From NCBI GenBank assembly GCA_002221725.1, contig NJFT01000142.1:42959-106958 (forward strand): DNA of 64,000 bases, read 5' to 3'. The notes under the pieces are model-generated. The model ran no database searches, had not been told where the DNA came from, and saw only the letters and a list, made by a program, of their open reading frames with translations. This stretch comes from Scedosporium boydii (taxonomy: Eukaryota; Ascomycota; Sordariomycetes; Microascales; Microascaceae). Of this stretch, positions 36,289-47,292 are shown one piece after another. Each line of letters starts with the position of its first letter. Positions within the stretch are counted from its first letter, which is position 1. A program made the position numbers and the translations under genes.

Positions 36289-37527
36289 CTAAGCATCGAT
36301 TCCGTTCGCCTTGTCCCATAGCCTCCCGACAGCCCATTCAACAGGGCGACTGGCTGGAGCAATGCAGCTGGGCACATGCCTCCACCAGTCCTGCGTGGTA
36401 CCCCTATCAGCTTCAATGAAAGTGTCGTGCACTTTGCTTGCCTCGAATCATGCTGGATAAAAGCCACTTGTCTCCCAGTCAATGATTCCAGAAACCACGT
36501 ACTCATCCGGCCTCGTAGGGTCGAGGTCCACCATGATGTTACCAGGAAAGAGGTCACCATGAGTGAAGACGGCCGGTTCGTCGGGGTCGGGATATGGTAG
36601 GAGGCTTTTGAGGAACGCTGTGTACTTCGGGCTGCAAGGCGCTTTGATCGAAAACTGAAAGTCCCTAAACTCGGTGGCCATTGTCATAACGGTTTCAGTG
36701 TCTGCCTGTTCCACCCAGAGATGGTGATCGCTCACCCCCTCTCCCCCAGGTCCACCTAGTCGCCCACCCTTCCGCTTGAGCTCTCGCAATCTCATGAAGA
36801 ATTGGTCCGATTGTCTCTGGATTGAGAGCTTGTTGCCATTGCTTAAGGTAGGCCACACCTTTTTCAAAGTCGCAGACGGGATGTATGACATCAGAATCAA
36901 CAGGGAGTAACCCAATTCGATGAGTCCATGAGGCTTCGGTGCTGGAAAGTCTGGTGCATTCTCGGCAAGATATAGTAAAGCAGAGTACTCTGTTTCAGGG
37001 CCTTTCGTCTTTGACCTGGGGAGGATCTTGATAACAATATCAGACCTAGATCTATTGCCACTGCGCAAAACGCCGCCTTGGCGGCCTAGGAGCTCTGCGA
37101 TCAGCTCTACATCCCTCAGCACTCGACGGACACCTTTATCTAGACTATCGCCATCTTCGACGACGCTGTCTTCCCCGAAGATAAGTGCCTTGGCTGCATC
37201 GGAGAGGGGGCTTAAGATGACAGCCTTCTCAGGGGATCTCAAGAGAGGAGTGATGAAGTCCTGTGGCTTGCGCGGAGGGGGTTTACGTCGTTCTTGAAGG
37301 AGTTTTGCTGTTGGATGGAGGAAGTGTTTTCTCATGGCGTCTATGACCACTCGGTGAATCTCGCCACTAAAGTTCCAGCTTGGGTTTTCAGCTAATTTTT
37401 CCTGCACGGTCTCGAGTATTTCTCGATTCATCACCGCGCGACGCGCAAGGAGCTCGGGAGTCTCTTCCGCTGGTAAGAAGACATTGTCAGAATCAACAGT
37501 TGAACGCATCTGGGGCATTGGGACCAT
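36289..37527 (-). pseudogene. Aminoglycoside phosphotransferase-like gene with one in-frame TGA
   Basis: One exon of 413 codons reads as a fungal APH/choline-kinase-like protein, with a TGA at codon 360 (36448-36450). Landmarks are FLPAEETPELLARR near the start, IVIKILP as the likely nucleotide-binding lysine strand, the catalytic loop HGDLFPGN and the metal-binding IDWE. The text after the TGA continues in the same frame without a gap (FEASKVHD, TQDWWRHVP, EWAVGRLWDK) to a natural TAG. I expect Trp at the TGA position, from SGFYPAW-type endings in the family. One G-to-A change turns TGG into TGA. On the other strand it is C-to-T in a CpA context. The catalytic core would survive in the 359-residue product, so a working truncated enzyme is possible; a sequencing error is another option. 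The start at 37525-37527 is one of three nearby ATGs. Substrate unknown. Confidence 0.75.
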
Positions 37528-37953
37528 ACCGTTTAGAAAGGGACATGTTGGGATCAGATCGATTGGGAACTTCCAGCAGTCGGAGGTTGTTGAGATCAAT
37601 GACGTGTTGAGTTGTTCGCGAATTGATGTTGATGGGAATGTTGATGGTGATTTGAGTGTATAGAGTCATGTGCCAACCCTCCAAAATTTCATAGCAATCG
37701 CACCTTCCACGCGGAAAGAAATACCAAATACGCAGGGTAATATTTATTTACAGCCTTCATGGCAGCGACGGAGTCGCCTGGATCGCCTGGCACGCAGTAC
37801 TCATATGCGACTCTCAAGTACATGCAGCATACTTCTGAAATCCTAGAAACGCCAGACCATCATAACTCGCTCGGGGTAAAAAAGAAAAAGCGAAACAAAA
37901 CAACAATAAAAAGAAGAAGCAGAAAAAAAGAAACAGTAAAACAACGCCCATTC
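37528..37953. other. Intergenic region between two minus-strand genes
   Basis: This holds the start side of the phosphotransferase-like gene and the 3' UTR of the ASXH gene, with an A-rich tract at 37880-37940. No gene seen. Confidence 0.5.
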
Positions 37954-38631
37954 TCATCCTTTCTGCTCCTCCTCTCGCTTGCCCCTCGTATCCGTCGGGG
38001 TGGTCTCCTTCTCCTCCTCATCCTGGCCCCAATCGTCCTCAAACTTGCGAGCCAGGTACTCGTCGTAGTCACCAGCCTTCCTACGCTCGCTCGCCTCCCA
38101 GGCCTCAGCGAGCCACTGTTCGTCGTGCTTGCCCAGCGAGAGGTCCTCGATATACCGCGTGCAGTCATAGCGGAAGTGATCGTCGTTGAGAAGGGATTCA
38201 ATATTGGGTCGGGCCTCGTCGGTACCTGCGTCGAGGATGTGCTCATCGTCCGGGAAGTGCGCGATGATTTCCTTTTGTTCCTCTGGTGAAAGGACCTCCC
38301 AGGCCGCCGGGTTCTGTAAGATGGACTATATATTGCAAGTTGTTAGGTTTCTGTAAACGTATTATATCGAGAAAGCCGTCGGCGCTTGGGTCGCCGGCAG
38401 CCCACTTACCCGAAGATCACACTTCGTGAGTGGCGAGCGCGAGCTGGTAAGGACTCTCGAAGCAGCCCACCGATTGGCAGCGGTGCGCTTCTTGAAAACA
38501 ATCTGGGGGCTTCGGGGCTCTTCGCGGAGATCAAATCTTGCTTGAGTATGGGGGTTGCCTTCGTTCTGGGGTTCTCCTTGGGCGCGAGCCTGCTCGCCAG
38601 CCTCGAGTCGGGCAGATCGCCTCGTCCTCAT
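37954..38631 (-). CDS. ASX homology (ASXH/DEUBAD-like) domain protein
   Basis: Two exons (38410-38631, 37954-38325) encode 197 residues; the phase-0 intron has gtaagt and a CCTAAC branch. The N-terminus is basic (MRTRRSARLEAGEQ). The ASXH domain covers about residues 66-165, with PLTKCDLRSILQ, then AAWEVLSPEEQKEII, FPDDEH and NDDHFRYDC as the strong conserved blocks. The C-terminus is acidic and lysine-rich. In animals this domain sits in ASX/ASXL proteins and activates the BAP1 deubiquitinase; fungal proteins of this kind are small and their partner is not established. A chromatin role is inferred only from the domain. It diverges from ELP5. Confidence 0.85.
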
Positions 38632-39312
38632 CCTTTCTTTTTTCTTATTCCCTCGGTCGGTATTCTTGGGAGTTTTGAGAGATATGGGTTATGTATTAAA
38701 GATTAAGATGTCGGCTGTGTAAGTAACTCAGAGGTGGTAGATAAAATAATTTTCCGGAAAGGCAAATATCAAGCTGTGATGATTGAGGATTTGGTGATGG
38801 GGAATATAAAGACGAGGAGAGAAAGGATCAATTGATCAAATAGTATGCTGTGCTGTTGTGTCTATAAGGGGTCTGAAGTCCAGGGTTGCAAGCCAAAGAG
38901 ACATGCCTGTGTGTAGAACGGAGACATTTTCTTCATTCATTCATTGCGCTATCCCAGGGTTTGGAGTGAAGTTATTACCACAAGAAGCTTGAGTTTGTGT
39001 TGTTGCGAGGTGATGAAAGAGTTCAATGTTGCTTTTAGTGATCGATTAAGACAAAAAGGTGTGAAGTCGCAGCACACCGAATAAAGCCGAATTACTCACA
39101 CTTGATGGAATGACTGAGAGCAGCTCTCATTCTCATTCATTCAACACTAAACACTAAAAAAGAAATCAATCCTTCCATCTTTCAACATTCGATGAAACAA
39201 ACTCGATCACAATATTTAGATCCTATCTCATCCATTTCCCCCTCTCATAAATCAAAGCTCTCATTCCATAGTTTAATTGTCAGACGACGCCGTCTGGCGC
39301 AAACAGTTCGAG
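38632..39312. other. Divergent promoter region, ASXH gene and ELP5
   Basis: About 680 bp with no internal gene. Several TTCATTCATT-type repeats occur near 38935 and 39130. Confidence 0.5.
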
Positions 39313-40535
39313 ATGGCTCCTTCAGCCACCGACCACTTGCGACAGCGCCAACTGCTGCTTTTCCAGAAACTCTTAAACCAGCGCGATGGTGCCAGCCCCC
39401 TTACTCTCGTACTCGATAGTCTCGAACAGCCTGCCGGACCTCTCATAACCGAGTTTGCGCTTCGGGCAAAGGTGGGTTGACGTTTGGGCCATTTCGAGGC
39501 GGGGCTATCGGCGCCCCTCCTGTCGTCCTTCTCCTGCATCTCAGAGAGGCTTGAAAGTGCTGACGGACAAATTTTTGTATAGAAAGCGGCCAAATCCAAG
39601 GTCATCTATCTCGGTTTTTCTACTCTCAAGAGGAATCCGCATGCGGATGTATATCTGAGTGCTAGGGGCAAGACCCCGGCTGCTGTGAGGACAGAGCTCT
39701 TGAAGCACTATCCTGCTGTCGACCCGAGGGCCGCAAAACAAGGCACACGGCCTCAGAGTGAGTGCACAATCCCCAGTCATTTTTTGTCCCTTTATGTCCT
39801 TTTATTCTTACGAGATTTACAGGGGCCATTGTCATCCTCGACGCTCTAAACCCTTTCATCTCCACACACTCGGAACAACTCACAGCATTCCTCTCAAATA
39901 TCATCACCCCCACCGTCTCCCTCATCGCCATCTACCACACTGACGTCCCCTGCGTCCTTCCCAAAACCTACAGCGAATACGCGCCCCATCCGTTCACTGT
40001 CGTTACTCATCTCGCGACCGCCATCCTACGTCTGTCTAGTTTGGACCATGAGATCGAGCGCCAAAAGGCCCGAAACCGGAGCGTCCCGGAACCAGAGTTC
40101 GGCCTTAACGAGGGCCGGGACGGAGTCCTCGTCGGACTGCAGGAGAAGGGCACACCGAAGCAGGGTCGTGGCCTCGTCGTGGACATGGAGATTAGGAGAC
40201 GTAGCGGGCGTGCCGTGACGGGCAAGTTTGTTCTCATGGTTCCTCCGGACGCTGAGAGGAGAAAGGGGGCGCTGTCGAGTTTCTGTCTACAAGAGAACCA
40301 TCCTGCCTTTAAGCCTCCGGAAGATGAAGCAGGCGGCGAGGGTCAAGAGAGGGAGGGGGAGGGACCGGAGAGCACGTTCAATTTGGGGCTTACGGAGAAG
40401 CAGAGAAAGGATCGTGAGGGGATCGTGCTGCCCTATTTTGATGCGCAGACGGAGATTGGTGGAGGGGAGGGTGGGAGGATTCTATACGAGATGGGGAGGG
40501 AAGACGATTTTGATGATGAGGAAGATGAGATATGA
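39313..40535 (+). CDS. ELP5: Elongator complex subunit Elp5
   Basis: Three exons (39313-39471, 39583-39757, 39823-40535) encode 348 residues in frame. The RecA-like Elp5 fold is seen from LLLFQKLLNQRDGASPLTLVLDSLEQ at the N-terminus through SKVIYLGFSTLKRN and RAIVILDALNP, the last formed across the second intron. The C-terminus is acidic and ends DDEEDEI; before it lies LPYFDAQ, a conserved Elp5 stretch. Elp4, Elp5 and Elp6 form the hexameric ring of Elongator, which modifies wobble uridines of tRNAs. Elp5 lacks a Walker A motif, and none is seen here, as expected. The start ATG follows an A/T- and C-rich leader. Confidence 0.9.
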
Positions 40536-41094
40536 TGTCGACTTGATGAAAAAGTTGGTTTAGATCTGAGATGCATGGCACGATTAGAGAGGAGGTGAGA
40601 TTGGCTGTTGATCTTGAAGCCTATGCGACTCGAGCTGTCCCACCTCCTATTTCTCGCCAAGGGTGCGGAATGGGAGCAGAACAAGACAAATAAATATCGA
40701 TTTATGATATCGTCTCGATCTTAGTTTGAATTCTACGTTGGATAACAAATCCCTCATGATCGTCTTGTCACCAAGCTCACCAATGTGAGGGGGGAGGACC
40801 TTCCCTCTTGATTTGGTCCGTGGTGGAAGCTTCCGCCACATTGTCCCCCACCACGTGTGGCGCAGGCAGCATCAACGCGACCGCCTAAATTTCTCAACCT
40901 CGTCATCGCCATCGCCTGGCAATGCCTTCTTGTTTACTGTCAATCCTCCACCTCTCTCCATCGTCGCCAACCCACTCCTTGCCACTTCCGCCACAACTAC
41001 CAATCCTCTCTTCTACTAGGACCTGATAATCGGGAACCTCCGCCCAAAGGTATTTACTGAAGGAGAAACAAAAGATTCTCGATACTTTACAACC
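40536..41094. other. Intergenic region upstream of SNRNP27
   Basis: This holds the ELP5 3' UTR and the SNRNP27 promoter. No gene seen. Confidence 0.5.
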
Positions 41095-42123
41095 ATGTCG
41101 GAGCCGTACTCGAGGCGTCCCCGGCGCCCAGATAGCCACCAAATGTGGGACGAATCCGACAGAAACGTGCGACAAGGCGACAGAGGCCAGGCCCGCGACC
41201 AAGACCGTGATCGCGATCGCGATGGGGATCGAAACCGAGATAGAGGTGCGCGAGATTACCGTGGACGCGGACACGACGACAGGGATGACCGAGATAAGGG
41301 CCAGCGAGATAGGAGGAGGTATCGATCGCGGTCGCGAGATCGTCACGATAGAGGCGGACGTCACGGGGAGAGGCCGAGGTCGAGGGAACGAGAGCGGCAG
41401 CCGGATCGAGGAAGGGACGATAGGCGCGGTGGCAAGCGAGAACGCCGAGATGCCGACCGAGAGAGGGACAGGCGAAGAGCGGCCGAGGAAAGAGAGGAAG
41501 AAGAGCAACGCGAGGATGAGGGTCTGGAACTGAGGCACCGGGATCGGGGTGGTGACAGAGGTATGCGCGAGATTCTCGTATCATTCCGCATCCCCAAGGA
41601 TTCTAACATACCGCCATCAGATAAGCAGCAAGACAAGCATCGTCGCCGCTCCGCTTCCCCCAGACGATCTCCCAGCCCCCCTCCCCGCCAGCACAACGAA
41701 GGCGCCGACGACGACCGCCAAGACTTCCCGCTCGAGACCCTCCCCACGCGGAACAAGAGCGAGCGATCCAAACACGCCATGTCCTTCCGCGTCGGCGGCC
41801 GAGACACCGATTCCCCTCGCCCCGAGAGCGAGAGGACCGACTCACGCGGCCGGCGCAGTCGCGGTCGCTCCGGAGAGCGTGACGACACCGCCATGGACGT
41901 CGAGGAAGAGGGAGAGGAGGAAGAGGATCTCGACGTCGTTGTCGAGGACGAGGGATTCGCTGATATGCAGGCTCTCATGGGCTTTGGCGGGTTCGGCACG
42001 ACGAAGAATAAGAAGGTGGCGGGGAATGATGTCGGCGCGGTCAGCAAGGAGAAGACGACCAAGTACAGGCAGTACATGAACCGTCCCAAGGGATTCAACA
42101 GACCTCTCAGCCCATCGAGGTGA
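41095..42123 (+). CDS. U4/U6.U5 tri-snRNP 27 kDa protein, SNRNP27-like
   Basis: The C-terminal 55 residues are diagnostic of the SNRNP27 family: MQALMGFGGFGTTK, KVAGNDVGAV, KTTKYRQYMNR and a final GFNRPLSPSR. The N-terminal 150 residues are Arg-Asp-Glu-Arg repeats with RSRSRDR, as in splicing proteins. The protein is part of the U4/U6.U5 tri-snRNP and helps in 5' splice-site choice. The 60 bases at 41561-41620 have a gtatgc donor, TTCTAAC branch and catcag acceptor, so I infer an intron; removing it gives 322 residues. The intron is a multiple of three and has no stop, so keeping it gives 342 residues. The region spliced out has none of the Arg-rich bias around it. Confidence 0.9.
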   Translation: MSEPYSRRPRRPDSHQMWDESDRNVRQGDRGQARDQDRDRDRDGDRNRDRGARDYRGRGHDDRDDRDKGQRDRRRYRSRSRDRHDRGGRHGERPRSRERERQPDRGRDDRRGGKRERRDADRERDRRRAAEEREEEEQREDEGLELRHRDRGGDRGMREILVSFRIPKDSNIPPSDKQQDKHRRRSASPRRSPSPPPRQHNEGADDDRQDFPLETLPTRNKSERSKHAMSFRVGGRDTDSPRPESERTDSRGRRSRGRSGERDDTAMDVEEEGEEEEDLDVVVEDEGFADMQALMGFGGFGTTKNKKVAGNDVGAVSKEKTTKYRQYMNRPKGFNRPLSPSR

Positions 42124-42874
42124 AGTGGCGAGTGTTTTCTGGCGATGGAAGCGGCAACTGTTTTCGGGTTTCTTTTTTCTTCGGGAGGATCACTTATGGT
42201 ATGTCTTCCTTTAAAACTACGTGCTCAAGTCTCGCGGTACTATTATCAAGCAATAATGCTAAATTCGAGCCCTTCGTTCTTTCCCACGTCTTAGTTTGGC
42301 TCAAACATTTACGCGTTGTCCCTTTTCGTGGATGTCCCGCTTTCTCGGCCTGATGAAGCTAAGTCTCCCTCTCATATTCTTGCTCACAGGAACAGGCTTC
42401 TTTCCATTCCATCCTTGGTGAGTGCTCATCTCCTCTAGCGAGCATTGTAAAATTAGAGAGTTTTTACACTCCCGATCGTAGCTGCGTAGTTTTGCCGTAG
42501 TTAGTTGCTACAATATCGGCTTATGTTCAACTCAAATTTCGACCTTGCGTCTTTCTCCCGAATCTCTACAAATTGCTATTATGTGAGAACATCCCATCGA
42601 AGCAAAGCTCAAAAGTGAGCAATTATCCCCCCCCCCCACCCCAAAAAAAAAAGTTCGACGTTATTCGCGAGTGCAAAAGCAAAAAAATAGTACTTGATCC
42701 CCTCAACTTGTAAACGTGCCAATTGGATGTTTATTCTGCTACTTATACCCAAGTTGGACACTTGAATGGAAAGCAAACCCCTGTATTATTCTATAACTCC
42801 CAAACTTGTAATAAAACATAAAAGGAGGAATAAAGGAATGAAAAAGACACCGGCTTCTTGCTCTTCCCTCGCTT
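42124..42874. other. Convergent intergenic region with poly-C/poly-A tract
   Basis: This separates the 3' ends of SNRNP27 and ARG7. Near 42627-42652 a run of about a dozen C (with one A) is followed by ten A. No gene seen. Confidence 0.5.
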
Positions 42875-44350
42875 TTACGTGCGGTAATCGCCATTAATCG
42901 TAATGTACTCGTGACTGTAATCACAAGTCCAGTACCTCGCCTCCTCCTTACCCGTTCCTAACCTAACCAAGATCTCCAAATCCTCCATCTCCAAAATCTC
43001 CGCCGCCCTCGCCTCGTCAACGTCCTCAGGCTCACCGTCAACGAGCAGCTTCAACTCCGCCGATCCATCAGTGGGGATGAACGAGACGTTGGTAGTCTCG
43101 GGCACGATCTCGGGGACAGGGGTGGGGTCGTGGCCGGGTTCGGAGATGAGGGAGTAGCCCGTAGCACAGAGTATGCGACCCCAGTTAGCGTCCTTTCCAT
43201 AGAGCGCGGTCTTGACGAGAGGCGAGCGGGCGATGGTGCTCGCGATGCGTCGCGCGGCGTCCTCGGAGGCAGCCTCGGCGACGCGGATGGTGACGAACTT
43301 GGTGGCGCCTTCGCCGTCGCGGACGACGAGCTGAGCGAGATCGATGGCGAAGTCGGTGAGGACGTCGCGGAGAGCGATGTAGTCAGGTGAGTCGGCCTCG
43401 GCGATGTCGGAGCCGCCGGCAGCGCCGTTAGCCAGGAAGGCGACGGTGTCGTTGGTGGAGGTGTCACCGTCGATGGTGAGGCTGTTGAAGGATCGGTCGA
43501 CGGCGTGCTTGAGGAGAGGGGCCATGAGCTCGGGGGCGACGGGCGCGTCGGTGGCGATAACGCCGAGGAGGGTGGCCATGTTGGGGTGGATCATGCCAGC
43601 ACCCTTGGTCATGCCGGCGATGCGGTACTCGATGGAGGGGCCCGAGGAGGGGAGGGTGAAGGTGCGGGAGCGGAGCTTGGGGAAGGTGTCGGTGGTGCAA
43701 ATGGCTCGGGCGCAGGTGAGCCAGTGGTCGTGGGAGGAGCCGAGGCGCTCGAAGGCCGTGGGAACGTTGTCCACAATCTTTTGGATAGGAAGCCTGTATA
43801 CACCAAAAAGAGTATGAGTCAATATGAATACTTAAGCGCAACTTCTGGGAGGGAATCATTTTCCTCACCTCTGACCAATGACACCGGTACTCATAACCAC
43901 GGTAGCTTCATGGCTCCCCAAGCTCTTGTCGGCCGCGCCAGCCATAAGCTTCGCATCCTCAAGCCCACCCTTCCCAGTCACGGCATTGGCGCAGCCCGAG
44001 TTGATCAACACGCTGCGAATGCCCGCATTGGACTTCTTCTTGAGCAGGTCCCTGCTAAAAGTAACCGGCGCGGCCTGGAACTTGTTCTTGGTGAAGACTG
44101 CAGCCGCGGAGCAGGGAAGATGCGAGGAGATGAGAGCAACGTCGGGCTTGGTGGTGTTTCCGGGCTTCACGCCCACAATAATACCGGAGGCGTCGAAGCC
44201 CTGAGGGTAGGTGCCGGAGCTGGGCACGTACTTCTTCTTAGCCGCGGGAATGGCGTTGGCGACGGGGGCCGAGTAGCGGCGGACGAAGCGAGCGAGCTGG
44301 GCAGGTCCTGGCCTGAAGAGTTTTGTTTGGAGGAGGACTTGGGAGGCCAT
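42875..44350 (-). CDS. ARG7: Bifunctional ornithine/glutamate N-acetyltransferase (ArgJ)
   Basis: Two exons (43869-44350, 42875-43793) encode 466 residues. The N-terminal 30 residues are basic and hydroxylated with FVRRYS, a mitochondrial presequence, as expected for this matrix enzyme. The substrate region holds [13 protein letters not shown]. The self-cleavage site is in [15 protein letters not shown], between A234 and T235; Thr becomes the N-terminal nucleophile of the beta subunit. DGDTSTNDT and the C-terminal NGDYRT also match the family. The enzyme moves the acetyl group from N-acetylornithine to glutamate and can use acetyl-CoA, serving arginine synthesis. The intron joins VIGQR to LPIQKI. 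It diverges from HIS3 across 540 bp. Confidence 0.95.
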
Positions 44351-44890
44351 GGCTTCGAGGAGCGAATTGGACCCAGGAGATGATTCGGATGGAGGGGGAA
44401 GGGAGAAAAGAGGCCAGCTAGTTCTCCTGGGTTAAAAGCTTAGAGCAACAGAGATTGATACCGTGAGAGAAGCTGCCGAGCTCCAACATCAAATAGAATT
44501 TGAGGTACCTCACTGAGTCACAGACCACCACAACAGAACATTTGAGGGACGCCGAAACCGCAGCGATCGATAAGAGAAAAAAATTGGAACCCCTCCACGA
44601 TAAGACAAAGACTGACTCGACCCCGCTAAACAAATTGAGAATTGTTCAGTTCAATTGATCAATCACAACAAAGTCTCAGCTGGACCATCCACACCGCCAG
44701 TAAATCTGCTTATGCATTGATACCCTGAAGTACTTCAGCTACTACATGTGCGCCTAGAGTCATCATTGATCGCTTTCGCTGATTGTCGCCATTCATATCC
44801 CCTCCTCTGACTCTCAACTTTCCGCATTCCTCGAACCCACGCTTACGCCCACCCTTTGCGCACTCTTTCCAGAAGACAATACCAGTCACA
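44351..44890. other. Shared divergent promoter of ARG7 and HIS3
   Basis: 540 bp between two amino-acid biosynthesis genes. It contains one perfect TGAGTCA and near matches such as TGACTCG at 44613 and TGACTCT near 44805. No gene seen. Confidence 0.6.
44514..44520. promoter_or_regulatory. TGAGTCA site, candidate Gcn4/CPC1 element
   Basis: This is a perfect palindromic AP-1/Gcn4-type site 164 bp upstream of the ARG7 start and 370 bp upstream of the HIS3 start. Gcn4 (CPC1/CpcA in filamentous fungi) is known to activate both genes in amino-acid starvation. Use of this copy is inferred. Confidence 0.6.
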
Positions 44891-45635
44891 ATGGCCTCCT
44901 CAACCCCCCGCTGGGCCGCCATCGCCCGCGACACCAACGAAACCAAGATCCAACTGGCCCTCAACCTCGACGGCGGCGCCTTTCCCCCCACAACCGACCC
45001 GCGCCTCCTCTCCACCGGCGACGACCACGCCAAACAAGCCAGCAAGAGCCAGACCATTAACATCAACACGGGCATCGGCTTCCTCGACCACATGCTCCAC
45101 GCCCTCTCCAAACACGCCGGCTGGAGTCTCGCCATAGCCTGCAAGGGTGATCTTCACAGTACGTTCCAAGATACCTTCTACTAACCCCCCTCCTTTTCTC
45201 CCGCCCCTAACAGCCCTTGTAGTCGACGACCACCATACCGCCGAAGACGTCTGCATCGCCCTCGGCACAGCCTTCCACCAAGCCCTCGGCGCCCCCATCG
45301 GCCTCGCCCGCTTCGGCACCGCCTACGCCCCCCTCGACGAGGCCCTCTCCCGCGCCGTAGTCGACCTCTCCAACCGCCCCTACTCCGTCGTCGACCTCGG
45401 CCTCCGCCGCGAGAAGATCGGCGACCTCAGCTGCGAGATGATCCCCCACTGCATGCAGTCCTTCGCCCAGGGCGCCCGCATCACCCTGCACGTCGATTGC
45501 CTGAGGGGGGAAAATGACCACCATAGGGCCGAGAGCGCCTTCAAGGCTTTGGCTGTTGCGTTGAGGACGGCCACGACCAAGGTTGCGGGGAGGGAAGGGG
45601 AGGTGCCGAGTACCAAGGGGACTTTGTCGGCTTAG
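44891..45635 (+). CDS. HIS3: Imidazoleglycerol-phosphate dehydratase
   Basis: Two exons (44891-45158, 45214-45635) encode 229 residues, normal for the monofunctional fungal enzyme. The N-terminus reads [22 protein letters not shown]. The metal-binding segments are all present: [15 protein letters not shown], then [14 protein letters not shown] formed just after the intron, and [14 protein letters not shown] near the C-terminus. [20 protein letters not shown] also matches. The enzyme dehydrates imidazoleglycerol phosphate to imidazole-acetol phosphate in histidine synthesis, using manganese. The coding sequence is GC-rich at third positions compared with its flanks, as expected of a well-expressed gene. 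Confidence 0.96.
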
Positions 45636-46259
45636 GTGGAGGGAGAGTCTCGGGTTGATGAGGTGGAGGGGAGGGAAGGAGATTAAATGGAGTTGGCATA
45701 TTGTCTGCACTGTGGTTTTGTTTTACTGACGAAGGAGTGTTGTTCTCCATCGGGGTTAGAGAGTGGGCTGGGGTGGTGATGGATTGCATGATAGGGAGTC
45801 TGGGTCTTGTTTCTACTTAGAAAAAGCGTGTGGTTTAGTGGTTTACCGTACAAGCAAAAGGAAATAAAAGAAAGAGTGGCGGATGAAAAATACTTTTTGG
45901 ACAGACATAGACACCCATCCAGACTCGTTGGATTAGCGTTCACATATATTACATTTCTATTCCTTTTCATTTCTGCCAGAAACCATTCGTTATGTTGCGC
46001 CTGACAAGAGGGAAAAAAAAGAAACTTATCAACCTTTCCTCCTTGTGTTGTTTGAGCTTGTCTGTACACCACTTAATGCACGTGTTGGAAAGAACATCCC
46101 GATAAGAACAACTCGACGATTGTTTGGCACCCGTTACAAAAGTAGAAATGGCATTGCAGTTTCCGAGGCCTTCCTTCCCCGGTGGAAAACGGGGAGGGGG
46201 TCCACCACGCTTCCTAGATCCAGCGCACGCCGAGAAAAGATACATCTTCACAGATATGT
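45636..46259. other. Convergent intergenic region
   Basis: The 3' ends of HIS3 and IRC22 face each other. No gene seen. Confidence 0.5.
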
Positions 46260-47292
46260 TTACTCGGCCCGGCCCTTCTTGGTGCGCTTGGCGGCAGGTC
46301 GAATGTGATGTTCGGGAATCCAGCTCTCGTCGTAGGCCTTGCCAGTCGAGACACCAGTGGACTCGGAGCCGGAGACGTTAGCGTCCGCAACAGGCTCGAC
46401 CTTCTTGGTCTTGCGGGGTGCACGGCGGGCCTGGGGGAACAGGGCCTCAATCCAGGTCTTGTAGACGAAGTAGAGAGTTCCAGCGAAGGCACCAGTGAGG
46501 AAGAGGTAGAGGAAGATGCTAAAAGACGAACACAAAGGTTAGCTATTTCTATCTCAGACTCACCAACATAACTCCATTTGGTGGAGCGTTTCGCAAAGTG
46601 AAAGCTTACATTTGAGGATCGAAGATGCTGACGGGGGGATCAACAATGCTAGCGGTAGAGTTGCCAACGTGAACCTGGAAAACGGCGCCCTCGGAGTTCG
46701 AAACGACGGCGAGAATCCTCAACTCGACATCCTGGGGGAACATGTCCAGCGCAAACGAGTAGGGCAAGCTGAGCTTCTCGCCGGGCGCAACCTTGGCTCC
46801 GTACGACACGGCGGTGAGGTTCTTCACGATGGCGGCCATGGGGGGCGAGTCGGGGGGGAGTTGCTTGAGGGTCGCCAGGACACCGGTGATGAACTCGACG
46901 GAGATGTAGCCTTCCTCATGGTTGGTCACGTCGATGAGGGCCTTGGTGGGCTTGCCGTTGATAAGCTTGACGCCGAAGATGTCAGCCTCGGGGAAGGTGG
47001 CTTCGAAATCGGCGAGGAGCGTGGAGGGTGCGGCGGTCGCGTCGAAGGCGATATCAGCCTCATCGACGACAGGGGGGACCTGAGAGAATGGGAAGCAAGG
47101 TTAGAGACGGAATAATGCTTCGTTGCGAGGGTTGCTCAGCGTAGAAGCGGGGAAACGGCATTGAGTCGAAAAACATCATCACTGAGAGATGGTAATTCGA
47201 CGGGACAATCGTACCGAAGCATCATCCTGAGCCAATGCGCCAAGAATGGGCATGGCGAGGAGCGCAAAGAGCGAGGTCGCCTTGAGCTGCAT
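46260..47292 (-). CDS. IRC22: TRAP-alpha-like ER membrane protein, IRC22 family
   Basis: Three exons (47215-47292, 46610-47079, 46260-46518) encode 268 residues. A signal peptide covers about residues 1-21 ([15 protein letters not shown]). The lumenal domain has [23 protein letters not shown] with an N-glycosylation sequon, [16 protein letters not shown] and [20 protein letters not shown] membrane segment follows ([18 protein letters not shown]), then a basic cytosolic tail ending KKGRAE. The shape and sequence match the alpha subunit of the translocon-associated protein complex and its fungal relative Irc22. It likely acts at the ER translocon. The last intron lies just before the membrane segment and joins DPQ to IIFLYL. 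Confidence 0.9.

Noticed and set aside
41361..42098. Ser/Arg-rich minus-strand frame of 245 codons
   Set aside because: Antisense of the Arg/Asp repeats of SNRNP27.
43505..44383. 292-codon plus-strand frame opposite ARG7
   Set aside because: Antisense shadow of a well-conserved enzyme, crossing its intron, with no family signal.
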